From Planctomycetota bacterium (GTDB lineage: Bacteria; Planctomycetota; UBA1135; UBA2386): 64,000 nucleotides of DNA. Both the position numbers and the translations under genes were made by a program. Below the pieces are notes generated by a model. The model was not told where the DNA came from. It saw only the letters and a program-made list of their open reading frames with translations, and searched no databases. Location of the stretch: positions 124,001-188,000 of the forward strand of contig JANQJF010000087.1 of the NCBI GenBank assembly GCA_028281765.1, written 5' to 3'. This document shows positions 8,745 through 18,289 of this stretch, piece after piece (position 1 is the first letter of the stretch; each line of letters opens with the position of its first letter).

Positions 8745-10496
8745 ATGTTCCAATCCCACACTCTATCCACCCTGGCCCTCGCTGCCTTGCTCGGTAGCGG
8801 CCTCTCGGCGCAAGTGCCGAGCTTTGCACCTCCCCCGTCGTCGCCCGAGCTGCTCGACGCGTTCGCTGTCAGCGATGCCACGACACAGAACCTCGCGCCC
8901 GTGGCGGGTGCCGCGAGCCTGCAGTTCCACGTCTGGATCAACGGCCAGATGGAAACGCTCGACCTCGCCCCGTTCGACGTCCGCTCGCCGAACCTGCGAG
9001 TCCTCGTGACGGACGACAGCGGCCGGACCCGGCAGATCCCGGCGGCGCCGAGCGTCACCTACCGAGGCACCCTCGTCGGTCGTCCGGAGAGTGCCGTCAC
9101 CGCCTCCTTCTTCGACGGCGGCCTGCGCGCGATGATCTGGTTCACGCCCGACACGCCCGCGTGGGGCATCGATCCGGTGAACGAGGTCAACGCGAACGCG
9201 CCGGTCACCGAGCACATCGTCTACGACTCGTCGAACTTCACCCACCAAGGCACGTGCGGCGTCACGGACAACCCGACCAACATCTTCCAGGCTGGCTCCC
9301 CGCAGACGACCGGCACGGACATGGTCAAGATCGCCGAGATCGCAATCACCGCGGATGCGCCGTTCTGCCAGCAGTACGGCAACAACACGACGACGATCCA
9401 GAACGTCATGACCGGGATCATGAACTCGGTCGACTTCATCTACGACCGGGACACGGAGATCCAGTACGACGTCAACATCCTCGAGCTGTTCACCTCGGGT
9501 TCGGATCCGTTCACGACGACCAACGCGGGTGCGCTGCTCGACCAGTTCCGCAACCGTGGCCTGTCGGTCCACTCCGGGGTCGTCCGCGACGTCAACCACC
9601 TGTTCAGTGGCCGGAACTTCCAGGGCAGCACCCTCGGTGTCGCGTTCCTGAGCGGTATCTGCAACAACCTGGGCTACGGCATCAGCGACATGGCGACGCT
9701 GCAGAGCAGCACGTTCCGCACGGCGGTCTGCACCCACGAGCTCGGCCACAACTGGAGCTCGGGCCACTGCTCGGGCGGCGGCTGCAACATCATGTGTGCC
9801 GGCCTGGGCGGCTGCTCCGGCAACATCAGCGTGTTCTCGCAGAGCGTCATCAACACGATCGTCGCTTACAAGAACACCCGGACCTGCCTCGACGACGGTG
9901 GCGGCCCGCCGCCGGTCATCTCCGCGATCACGCCGAACGTCATCGAGGTCCTCAACGGCTCCGCGCAGATCACCGGCACTGGCCTCTCAACGGTCACGGA
10001 AGTCCGCTTCATCGGCTTCGAGCTCGATCCGAGCGAGTTCACGATCGTCAACGACGGTTTGATCACGATCGATACGGTGCTTCCGCCGAACCTCAACCCG
10101 AACTTCTGCTGGGTCATCGGCAGCGCCGGTAGCAACCTCGTGCCCGTCGGCTTCACGCCGGCGACGGACGCCTCGCTCGACATCCCGCAGTTCCACAGCC
10201 CGGTCCTCGCGGACTGGCCGGTCGCCTACGCCCACCAACCGGGCTACTTCTACGCGCTGTTCGGCTCGCTGAACAACCCGACGACGGTGCCGGTCCTCGG
10301 CATCGACTTCCTGGCGAGTGCGTTCCAGATCGCGTCGGGCACGGTCGATCCGGTCACCGGAGCCGGCAGCCTCGAGATCGACATCCTGCCGGGCACGCTG
10401 ATCGCCCAGACGCTCTTCATGCAGTGCGTCACGATCGACACGGGCTTCACGACGGTCTTCTCGTCGCCGGTCAAGTCGACGTTCTTCCTGAACTGA
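8745..10496 (+). CDS. Secreted reprolysin-like metzincin protease with IPT/TIG domain, copy 2
   Basis: This 583-residue paralogue of the preceding gene is collinear with it over its full length. The signal peptide ends at GLSAQ. The zinc motif is HELGHNWSSGHC at residues 331-342 (His331, Glu332, His335, His341), again without the canonical glycine at position 8 (Ser here), and the Met-turn is Met350 in CNIMCAG. YGNNTTTIQN and FSGRNFQGSTLG are conserved between copies. The IPT/TIG domain and the C-terminal module ending in TFFLN follow. Conservation is highest in the catalytic and C-terminal parts and lower in the signal and linker regions. The pair probably arose by tandem duplication. Substrates are unknown; a role in degrading extracellular protein is inferred. 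Confidence 0.83.
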   Translation: MFQSHTLSTLALAALLGSGLSAQVPSFAPPPSSPELLDAFAVSDATTQNLAPVAGAASLQFHVWINGQMETLDLAPFDVRSPNLRVLVTDDSGRTRQIPAAPSVTYRGTLVGRPESAVTASFFDGGLRAMIWFTPDTPAWGIDPVNEVNANAPVTEHIVYDSSNFTHQGTCGVTDNPTNIFQAGSPQTTGTDMVKIAEIAITADAPFCQQYGNNTTTIQNVMTGIMNSVDFIYDRDTEIQYDVNILELFTSGSDPFTTTNAGALLDQFRNRGLSVHSGVVRDVNHLFSGRNFQGSTLGVAFLSGICNNLGYGISDMATLQSSTFRTAVCTHELGHNWSSGHCSGGGCNIMCAGLGGCSGNISVFSQSVINTIVAYKNTRTCLDDGGGPPPVISAITPNVIEVLNGSAQITGTGLSTVTEVRFIGFELDPSEFTIVNDGLITIDTVLPPNLNPNFCWVIGSAGSNLVPVGFTPATDASLDIPQFHSPVLADWPVAYAHQPGYFYALFGSLNNPTTVPVLGIDFLASAFQIASGTVDPVTGAGSLEIDILPGTLIAQTLFMQCVTIDTGFTTVFSSPVKSTFFLN

Positions 10497-10515
10497 TCGA
10501 AGCGTTGACAAACGA

Positions 10516-10548
10516 ACACCGCCGGGGCGCTGTGCGCTCCGGCGGTGT
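10516..10548 (+). terminator. Strong stem-loop after metzincin copy 2
   Basis: ACACCGCCGGGGCGC pairs with GCGCTCCGGCGGTGT (one mismatch) around a 3-base loop, 20 bases after the stop. No clear U-run follows. Confidence 0.6.
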
Positions 10549-10553
10549 CGTGT

Positions 10554-10647
10554 ACGGGAACAGATAAATGGAGCCGCGACGGGACAGCAGGCAAAGGATC
10601 GAAGTCGGCTAATTCAAGCCCGTCGCGGCTCCGGTGTTCGTTCCCGT
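10554..10647. repeat. Nested inverted repeat, 14-bp inner and 8-bp outer stems
   Basis: GGAGCCGCGACGGG (10570-10583) and CCCGTCGCGGCTCC (10619-10632) are perfect complements around a 35-base loop. They are enclosed by ACGGGAAC (10554-10561) and GTTCCCGT (10640-10647). In addition AACGAACACCG (10511-10521) is perfectly complementary to CGGTGTTCGTT (10632-10642), which would compete with both the terminator hairpin and the outer stem. It may be a structured RNA, an attenuator-like switch or a palindromic repeat element. Confidence 0.6.
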
Positions 10648-10788
10648 CCATGCTCGGAAGATCTCGTCTCGACGTGAGCCCACCGGATTCGACGGGCTCC
10701 GGACCGGGTTCGTCGGCCGCCGCTGGCATGGTCCGGTTCGGCTCTCGCTCGCCTGCAAAAAAACTTTCGCCGCGCCCACCGGGCCGGC

Positions 10789-10794
10789 TAGTTT
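10789..10794 (+). promoter_or_regulatory. -10-like hexamer (TAGTTT) before prfB
   Basis: TAGTTT ends 6 bases before the prfB ATG, with no Shine-Dalgarno sequence, again suggesting a leaderless transcript. Confidence 0.35.
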
Positions 10795-10800
10795 CACGGC

Positions 10801-11892
10801 ATGAGCCTGTCCGACAACATCAAGGCGCTGCAGCAAGCCGAACTCCGCGTGAACCAGCTCAAGGTGAGTCTTTGACTTCGACGTCAAACACCGTGAGCTC
10901 CATAACATCGAGAACGAGATGAGCCAGCCGGGCTTCTGGGACAACCAGGAGGCCGCACAGAAGCTGGTGGGCGAGAAGCGCAAGATCGGCGCGGTCGTCG
11001 ATCCGATCGAGAAGGCGGCGGCGCTCTGTGACGACGCCGGCGTGCTGATCGAGCTCGGTGGCGAAGACTACGACGCCGTCCGCGAGGACCTGGATCGTAC
11101 GCTCGCCGAGGTCGGTCAGACGCTCGACAAGCTCGAGTTCCAGGTCATGCTCGGCGGCGAGCACGACCAGAGCAACGCGATCTTGACGATCGTCCCGGGC
11201 GCCGGTGGCATCGATGCTTCGGACTGGGCCGAGATGCTGCTCAAGATGTACGTGAAGTGGGCGGAAGACCGCGACTTCGAGGTCGAGGAGATGGACTACC
11301 AGACGGGCGAAGAGGCGGGCATCCGCGTCGCGACCGTTCAGGTGGCCGGGCCCTACGCCTACGGCAACCTCCGCGCCGAGCAGGGCGTGCATCGACTCGT
11401 GCGCATCTCGCCGTTCGACGGCAACGCGCGGCGGCAGACGTCGTTCGCGTCGGTCGAAGTCGTGCCCGAGCTCGATGACGATCTCGATGTCGAGATTCTC
11501 GACAAGGACCTGCGGGTCGACACGTTCCGCGCGAGCGGCGCGGGCGGTCAGCACGTCAACAAGACCGACTCCGCGATTCGCATCACGCACCTTCCGACCG
11601 GCATCGTCGTCAGCTGCCAGAACCAGCGCAGCCAGCACAAGAACAAGGCGCAGGCGATGAAGACCCTGAAGGCCAAGCTCTACCAGCTGGAAGAAGCCAA
11701 GCGGGAGGCGGAGCTCGCGAAGTTCTACGGCGAGCGTGGGTCGGTCAGCTGGGGTAACCAGATCCGTAGCTACGTGCTGCATCCCTATCAGATGGTCAAA
11801 GACCTGCGCACGGGTGTCGAAACTTCCAACGTGCAGGCGGTGTTGGGTGGTGAGCTCGACAAGTTCATCGAGGCCTACCTCAAGGGCGTGAA

Positions 11893-11905
<13 letters not shown>
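10801..11905 (+). CDS. prfB: Peptide chain release factor 2, expressed by programmed +1 frameshift
   Basis: RF2 recognises UAA and UGA stop codons. Frame 0 encodes 24 residues from the ATG at 10801 and stops at TGA (10873-10875). Slippage of one base after the CTT codon at 10870-10872 joins it to the long frame, giving about 367 residues, the normal RF2 length. The SPF stop-recognition motif (LVRISPFDG) and the catalytic GGQ loop (GAGGQHVNKTDS) are present, as is QNQRSQHKNK. The frameshift autoregulates RF2: low RF2 lets ribosomes shift. An ATG in the second frame at 10919 would give a protein without its N-terminal helix and should not be taken as the start. The 3' end overlaps purH by 13 bases. 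Confidence 0.96.
10861..10876 (+). promoter_or_regulatory. prfB: RF2 programmed +1 frameshift site
   Basis: AAGGTGAGTCTTTGAC contains an internal Shine-Dalgarno-like AAGGTG, a 3-base spacer, the slippery CTT, the in-frame TGA and a following C. The spacing is the same as in the classical Escherichia coli site (AGGGGG, 3 bases, CTT TGA C). Confidence 0.95.
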
Positions 11906-13485
<1,580 letters not shown>

Positions 13486-13495
13486 GGCGGGACGC

Positions 13496-13843
13496 ATGGA
13501 CATCACGATCGCGATCGACAACATCATGCTCGGGGAGTCGATGGCTTCGATCGCCTCGACCAAGCGCGTCGATCTGTGCGTGCGTGCCGGCGTCGATCCC
13601 GAGGACGATGGCGCGGCGTTCACCACGGAGACGTCGGAGTTCATGCGCCGGCTCTGCCGTGAGCTCGGGGACTACCACGCCGGAGACGGACGTATCGCGG
13701 CGGCCCTCGTCGATTGGGTCGCGCGGTGTCGTGACTACGAAGCGTGGGACGCGTTGATGTCCGGCTTCCAGTTCGAGGGGCGCGAGCGCTACGTCGAGCG
13801 CGGCCGCTCGCTCTTCCCCGGCACGATGACCGCGCACTGGTGA
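13496..13843 (+). CDS. Small conserved-looking protein of unknown function
   Basis: This 115-residue soluble protein has no signal peptide, membrane segment or motif that I recognise. It is acidic in the middle (PEDDGAAFTTETSEFM) and aromatic near the C-terminus (DYEAWDALMSGFQFEGRERY). It lies 10 bases after purH and overlaps the next ATG by one base (TGATG), so it is almost certainly co-translated with the PLP-binding protein. Tight packing in a core-gene operon supports it as a real gene. Two charged helices can be predicted, but no fold or role is proposed. Confidence 0.7.
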   Translation: MDITIAIDNIMLGESMASIASTKRVDLCVRAGVDPEDDGAAFTTETSEFMRRLCRELGDYHAGDGRIAAALVDWVARCRDYEAWDALMSGFQFEGRERYVERGRSLFPGTMTAHW

Positions 13844-14517
13844 TGACGTTTGCCGACCGACGCGACGCCGTGCTGGCCGAGATCGCGGAGTCCTGCCGCG
13901 TGCACGGCCGCGAACCCACAGACGTCACGCTGTTGGCGGTCAGCAAGACCAAGTCGGTCGAGGCCATTCAGGAGGCGTTGGAGACACCGCAGCGGATGTT
14001 CGGCGAGAGTCGCGTCCAAGAGCTCGCGCAGAAGGCCGGGCAGGTCGAGGGCGTGGAGTGGCACATGATCGGCAGCGTTCAGACGAACAAGGTCGGCGCG
14101 CTGATCGACGTGCCGGGATTGCGCCTGTTGCACAGCCTCGATCGTCCGAAGCTCGCGCGTGCGCTCGAGCGGGTCCTCGATTCGCGCGGCGCGCAACTCG
14201 ATGCGTTGCTCCAGATCGAAGCGACGGGCGAAGAGAACAAGCACGGCGTGACACTCGACGACGCGGAGCGCGTCGCGACCGAGATCGCCGCGGAATGCCC
14301 GGCGATTCGGCTGCGCGGTTTGATGGCGATGGGGCCGCTGCACGGTGAGGCGCGACCGGTGTTCGAGCGCGTCGCGGAACTGCGCGATCGGCTGCGCGCG
14401 CAGCTCGGGCTCCCGCTCGACGTGCTCAGCTTCGGGATGAGTGGGGATCTCGACGACGCGATCGCGTCGGGCTCGACACTCGTCCGGGTCGGCACTGCTC
14501 TATTCGGTTCGCGGTAA
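13843..14517 (+). CDS. yggS: PLP homeostasis protein, YggS/PLPBP family
   Basis: This 224-residue protein is a single-domain alanine-racemase-type TIM barrel that binds pyridoxal phosphate but has no known catalytic activity. It helps control free PLP and amino-acid pools. The PLP lysine lies in LLAVSKTK. Family motifs include FGESRVQEL, WHMIGSVQTNK, the HSLDR strand, LLQIEATGEENKHG, LRGLMAMG, and the C-terminal SFGMSGDLDDAIASGSTLVR with VGTALFG. The ATG overlaps the preceding stop by one base. The length matches the family. Confidence 0.93.
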   Translation: MTFADRRDAVLAEIAESCRVHGREPTDVTLLAVSKTKSVEAIQEALETPQRMFGESRVQELAQKAGQVEGVEWHMIGSVQTNKVGALIDVPGLRLLHSLDRPKLARALERVLDSRGAQLDALLQIEATGEENKHGVTLDDAERVATEIAAECPAIRLRGLMAMGPLHGEARPVFERVAELRDRLRAQLGLPLDVLSFGMSGDLDDAIASGSTLVRVGTALFGSR

Positions 14518-14559
14518 AGTGCTGGGGAAAACTCCTCTACCCCGGTGAAGAGGCCGCGC

Positions 14560-14565
14560 TATCCT
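14560..14565 (+). promoter_or_regulatory. -10-like hexamer (TATCCT) for the acidic lipoprotein gene
   Basis: GCTATCCTGCGGG lies 40 bases before the GTG start, and AGGAGA at 14593-14598 is a good ribosome binding site. Similar CTATC-type boxes precede other genes here (6624, and the minus strand near 20727-20732). No convincing -35 is seen. Confidence 0.35.
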
Positions 14566-14605
14566 GCGGGGAATCACCTTCTCAGGATCTTTAGGAGACA
14601 TCACC

Positions 14606-15673
14606 GTGCGATTCATTCCCTCTCTTCTCGTGACTTCGGTTGCGCTTGTGGGCTGCGGCGGCAGCAGCAGCGACGGCGGCACGACGACGCCCACGCCGGG
14701 AACCGGCACCGGTTCCGTCAACAGCGCGAACGCCAAGTCGCTCATCACGGCCGCGGTCAGCTCCACCCAAGGCCTGACGACCGTCAGCGCGAAGAACGGC
14801 AACTCGCGGGCCCAGTCGGACGCCGCGAACCTCGTCGCCGACTCGGGCGACGCCGTCTTCGACTTCGGCGGCTACACCTTCAAGCGTCTGATGCGCTACG
14901 TCCCGAGCGACATCCGCAACCAGACGTTCGAAGACACGTTCTCGTGCCCCGACGGCGGTGACGAGGTCGTGATCTGGGACGACGCCGACGACAACTTCGA
15001 GGATTCGACCGGTGACCGTTTCACCTACATGATCAACGGCTGCAAGTTCCAGGGCACGACCCTGAACGGCAAGGTCGTCGAAGGCATCGAGCTGCTGGAA
15101 GAGAGTGAAGACTCCTTCAACCTCCGTTTGGCCACGATGTACGAGTCGCTGACCCTCGAAGAAGACGGCGAGACGCTCACGCTGAACGGCAACACGAGCG
15201 AGTCGCTGATGTTCAGCGAAGCGCTCATCGAGTACGTCTACATCATCGGTGCGAGCCTCACGAGCTCGGAGACCTCGCTCCTCGAAGGTTCCGAGTTCCG
15301 CGTCAAGGTGACCACCACCGAGAGCGGCTTCACGACCGAATTCTCGAGCAGCGGCACGCTGTCGGTCGAAGGCATCGGCACGATCACCTACGAGACCACC
15401 GTCCCGATCACGATCGTCTACGACGAAGCGACGGACGAAGAGAAGGTCACCGCGGGTGAGCTCACCGTGCGCGGCGCCAACTCGGCGGCTCGTCTGCGCG
15501 TGGCGGCGGAGGACGAAGTCGTCCTCGAGCTCGACGAGAACGGCGACGGCACGTTCGAGAGCTCGGAGCCGGCGGACTTCGACGACTTCGAACTCGGCGA
15601 TGACGACGACGATGATGACGACGACGACGATGACGACGACGACGACGATGATGACGACATGATGGGCGGCTGA
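14606..15673 (+). CDS. Acidic lipoprotein with poly-aspartate tail
   Basis: This 355-residue protein has a lipoprotein signal (LVTSVALVGCGG, lipobox Cys near residue 17) followed by a Ser/Thr/Gly-rich linker. The body is strongly acidic and rich in Thr, Ser and beta-strand-forming residues, with internal EGIELLEESEDS and LYLE-like strands. The C-terminus is a run of 20 Asp followed by MMGG. GTG is used as the start and is preceded by AGGAGA. I do not recognise the family. The acidic tail could bind calcium or make the surface hydrophilic. A strong convergent terminator follows. Confidence 0.8.
   Translation: MRFIPSLLVTSVALVGCGGSSSDGGTTTPTPGTGTGSVNSANAKSLITAAVSSTQGLTTVSAKNGNSRAQSDAANLVADSGDAVFDFGGYTFKRLMRYVPSDIRNQTFEDTFSCPDGGDEVVIWDDADDNFEDSTGDRFTYMINGCKFQGTTLNGKVVEGIELLEESEDSFNLRLATMYESLTLEEDGETLTLNGNTSESLMFSEALIEYVYIIGASLTSSETSLLEGSEFRVKVTTTESGFTTEFSSSGTLSVEGIGTITYETTVPITIVYDEATDEEKVTAGELTVRGANSAARLRVAAEDEVVLELDENGDGTFESSEPADFDDFELGDDDDDDDDDDDDDDDDDDDDMMGG
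15599..15658 (+). repeat. Poly-Asp codon tract (20 GAC/GAT codons)
   Basis: Twenty consecutive aspartate codons, a mix of GAC and GAT, end the acidic lipoprotein. Mixed codon use suggests an older tract under selection for the residue rather than a recent pure-repeat expansion. Confidence 0.9.
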
Positions 15674-15707
15674 TTCACGTCGCGGTTCGCCGCGTCCGTA
15701 CAGCAAG

Positions 15708-15735
15708 ACGGGCGGTGACCTCGGTCACCGCCCGT
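15708..15735. terminator. Bidirectional intrinsic terminator
   Basis: ACGGGCGGTGACC and GGTCACCGCCCGT form a perfect 13-bp stem around a 2-base centre, followed by TTTC on the plus strand. It lies between two convergent genes and can serve both. Confidence 0.85.
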
Positions 15736-15756
15736 TTTCGTGTACGCCTTGCCGGG

Positions 15757-17181
15757 TCAGCGGCCGCGCCGCCGGCGACCGCCGCCGTCTTTGTCCGTGT
15801 CACCCTCTCCGTCCTCCTCGCCGTCGTTGTCGCGATTGCGGCGGTTCCACATGTCGCGGAGGTTCTGCTCCGCGGTCTGCGTGCGGTCGCCGAGAACGTC
15901 CTTGACGAACGCGCGGAACGCGCGCAGTTCGCCGCCCTCGACGACTTCGATCGCCTTCTGCATCCATTCCTTCGCCTCCGCGTCGCGCTCGTTCGCGGCC
16001 TTCTTTTGAAGGATCGCCGCGAGGTCCTTGTCGCGACGTGACGCGATTGCGTAGGCGGCGGCCGTGCGCACCTTCGCGTGCTCGTCTTCGAGTGCGGTCT
16101 CGAGGTGCTTGCGGACGACCTCGGGGTTCTCGAGGACGCTTACCGCGGCCGCGGCCTGCGCGCGCACGTCCGGAGACTTGTCCTTCTGCAGCACCTTGCC
16201 AAGGGTCTTCGTGACCGTCTTGTCGGTTGGCCCGGCCGAAGCCAGGGCGCGCAGCATCCGGCCGCGCACCTTGTCGTCGCTTTCGGACTTCCAGGCCTTC
16301 TTGAGTGGCGACAGCGACTTCGGCGCCGCGAGCTTCTCGAGCGCGCGTGCGGCTTCTTCGCGGGTCGAGCGCGAGCGACTCTCGAGATAGGGCGATGCGA
16401 TCGTCCACCAGATCTCCGGGGACTTGTCGCCAATGGTGCGCAGGGCACTGCGCAGGAAGCCTCCGCCGATCGCGCGTAGGCTCGTCTCGGCGTACTTGAG
16501 TGCGGGCTTCTCGGGGCTGCGGACGATCACGTTGAAAAGCTCAAGCGTGCGCATCCAGTTGGCGCCGCGCCCACGGCCCCCGCGACCGCCACCGTTCTTC
16601 TTGATCTCCTTGAGCGCGGACTTCAGTTCCTCCTCGCTCGGCGGCATGTCGCCGGTGCCGCCTTCGGCACCGTTGACCCGCATTCCTTCCGGCGCGCGAG
16701 CGCGATCACTGAGCTCCCACTCGAACTCCGGGTTCACCTTCTGGATCGCGTCGACCCAGATCCACTCGAGCTGCCCCTTCGTCAGCTTGTAGGCGACCGA
16801 GCTGATCAGCTTGCCACCCTCCTCGCGTGGATCGAGGAAGAGGTGGTGGGGCACCGCGACCGGATCGCCGGCCGTCGCGCCGAGGAAGCTCTCGCGAACC
16901 CGTCGCTCGTCGGGGTTCGAGGAGCCGGTGGGTCCGACGTGATAGATCAGGTTCACCGAGTGCTTGCTCAGCTCACGGATCACCTTGTCCTTGTAGTGCT
17001 CGGCTTCGAGTTCGTCGCTCGCCGGTTCTCCCGGCATGTTCAGCGCGACCATGACGACCGTCTTCAGTTCTTTGGCGTCCTCGAGTGCGGCGTCGAGGCT
17101 CGCTTCCCAGCGGATCTGGGCAGAGGCCGTCGTGCAGAGCAGGGCCAGTGAGAGGGCGGTGGTGCCCGCGAGCGTGTTCAT
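15757..17181 (-). CDS. Secreted HEAT-repeat protein with thioredoxin-like N-terminus
   Basis: This 474-residue protein has a signal peptide ending at TTASAQ, then a region that looks thioredoxin-like (WEASLDAALEDAKELKTVVMVALN), as in periplasmic thioredoxin-fold proteins, but with no CxxC pair. A Gly/Arg-rich linker (GGGRGGRGRG) leads into at least four HEAT-like repeats (about residues 250-430, with VRGRMLRALASAG, VRAQAAAAVSVL and VRTAAAYAIASR). The C-terminus is a charged DGEEDGEGDTDKDGGG tail ending in basic residues. The second ATG is chosen because GGAGA sits 5 bases before it. It may be a scaffold for protein interactions; no enzyme activity is apparent. Confidence 0.8.
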   Translation of the reverse strand: MNTLAGTTALSLALLCTTASAQIRWEASLDAALEDAKELKTVVMVALNMPGEPASDELEAEHYKDKVIRELSKHSVNLIYHVGPTGSSNPDERRVRESFLGATAGDPVAVPHHLFLDPREEGGKLISSVAYKLTKGQLEWIWVDAIQKVNPEFEWELSDRARAPEGMRVNGAEGGTGDMPPSEEELKSALKEIKKNGGGRGGRGRGANWMRTLELFNVIVRSPEKPALKYAETSLRAIGGGFLRSALRTIGDKSPEIWWTIASPYLESRSRSTREEAARALEKLAAPKSLSPLKKAWKSESDDKVRGRMLRALASAGPTDKTVTKTLGKVLQKDKSPDVRAQAAAAVSVLENPEVVRKHLETALEDEHAKVRTAAAYAIASRRDKDLAAILQKKAANERDAEAKEWMQKAIEVVEGGELRAFRAFVKDVLGDRTQTAEQNLRDMWNRRNRDNDGEEDGEGDTDKDGGGRRRRGR

Positions 17182-17223
17182 GGATGTCTCCATCGGAATT
17201 TTCGGGGCGCAGGGTACGCGAAA

Positions 17224-17246
17224 CCGCGCCGCATCGAGCGGCGCGG
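17224..17246 (-). terminator. Intrinsic terminator after etfA
   Basis: A perfect 9-bp stem (CCGCGCCGC / GCGGCGCGG) with a 5-base loop lies 48 bases past the etfA stop. On the minus strand it is followed by TTTCG. Confidence 0.7.
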
Positions 17247-17293
17247 ATGTCGAGCCTTTGTATCGACCCGCCTCGGGCGGCGAAACGGACCTG

Positions 17294-18280
17294 TCAGTGC
17301 GCGACGGCGGCCTTGATCGCCTCGGTGAGCGCCGGGACGACTTCGAACGCGTCGGCGACGATGCCGTAGTCTGCGACCTTGAAGATCGGCGCGTTCTCGT
17401 CCTTGTTGATTGCGACGATGAAGCGCGACGTGCTCATGCCGGCGAGGTGCTGGATGGCACCGCTGATTCCGACCGCGATGTAGAGCGTCGGTGCGACGAC
17501 CTTGCCGGTCTGGCCGACCTGCTCGCGGTGCTCGCGCCAGCCCGCGTCGACGACAGCGCGTGAGGCGCCGACCGCGGCCACGCCCGGTCCGAACGCCGCC
17601 GCGAGGTCTTCGACGAGGTGGAAGTTCTCGGGCCCCTTGAGGCCGCGGCCACCGGAGACGACGACCTTGGCTTCCTGGAGCGGGATGCGGTCCGAGGCGC
17701 CGGCGACGATCTCCTTGACGATCGCGCGGAGCGTGTCCGCCGAGATCGAAGCCGGGGCGTCGCTGACTTCGGCGCCATCGCCGCTCGTCGGCTCCCAGTT
17801 GTTCGGGCGCAAGGTCGCCATGAACGGCGATGCGTCGAACATGCTCTTCTTGTACGCCTTGCCCGCGAACACAGGCTTGGTCGCGCCGAACTTGCCGTCC
17901 TCGAAGTGCAGCGCCGTGACGTCGCTGACGAGTCCGGTGTCGAGCTTCGCGGCGATGCGCGGCGCGAGGTCGCGACCCATTGCGCTCGCGGGCGCGAGGA
18001 CGGCAGCCGGCGCGAGCTTCGCGAGCTCGGTCGCGATCGCTTCGCAGTACGCGCTGCCGCTGTAGTTCTCGAGGTCGCCAGACTCGATCGCGATGACCTT
18101 GTCGGCGCCGCTCGCGGCGAGTCCCTGCTTGGCGGAGTCCAGTCCGTTCCCGGCGACGAGGGCGACGACGGTGCCGCCGCCGGCCGTCTCCGCGAGTTCC
18201 TTGGCGGCGCCGACGGCCTCGAGGGAGACCTTCTTGAGCTGGCCCGCACGCGCTTCGGCGATGACTGCAATCGTGGACAT
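17294..18280 (-). CDS. etfA: Electron transfer flavoprotein, alpha subunit
   Basis: This 328-residue FAD-binding subunit of ETF carries electrons from acyl-CoA and other dehydrogenases to the quinone pool through ETF:quinone oxidoreductase. The C-terminal FAD domain shows [23 protein letters not shown], the [11 protein letters not shown] segment and the signature [17 protein letters not shown] followed by [13 protein letters not shown] and DYGIVAD. The N-terminal domain has the usual [24 protein letters not shown] precedes the ATG, and the gene follows etfB by 9 bases, as in most bacteria. Confidence 0.96.
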   Translation of the reverse strand: MSTIAVIAEARAGQLKKVSLEAVGAAKELAETAGGGTVVALVAGNGLDSAKQGLAASGADKVIAIESGDLENYSGSAYCEAIATELAKLAPAAVLAPASAMGRDLAPRIAAKLDTGLVSDVTALHFEDGKFGATKPVFAGKAYKKSMFDASPFMATLRPNNWEPTSGDGAEVSDAPASISADTLRAIVKEIVAGASDRIPLQEAKVVVSGGRGLKGPENFHLVEDLAAAFGPGVAAVGASRAVVDAGWREHREQVGQTGKVVAPTLYIAVGISGAIQHLAGMSTSRFIVAINKDENAPIFKVADYGIVADAFEVVPALTEAIKAAVAH

Positions 18281-18289
18281 GGTGTGCTC

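Larger units (their letters stand above)
10497..10800 (+). other. 304-base intergenic region rich in inverted repeats
   Basis: No gene is seen between the second metzincin and prfB. The stretch holds a terminator-like hairpin, a nested long inverted repeat, further GC-rich pairs (AGCCC/GGGCT around 10677-10697 and CCGGACC/GGTCCGG around 10699-10735), an A-run at 10757-10763 and a -10-like TAGTTT just before prfB. Confidence 0.6.

Noticed and set aside
10801-10875. prfB start region as a frameshift error
   Set aside because: CTTTGAC with the internal ribosome-binding sequence is the known RF2 frameshift site.
15418-15678. Poly-serine frame on the minus strand
   Set aside because: It is the complement of the GAC/GAT aspartate tract of the acidic lipoprotein.
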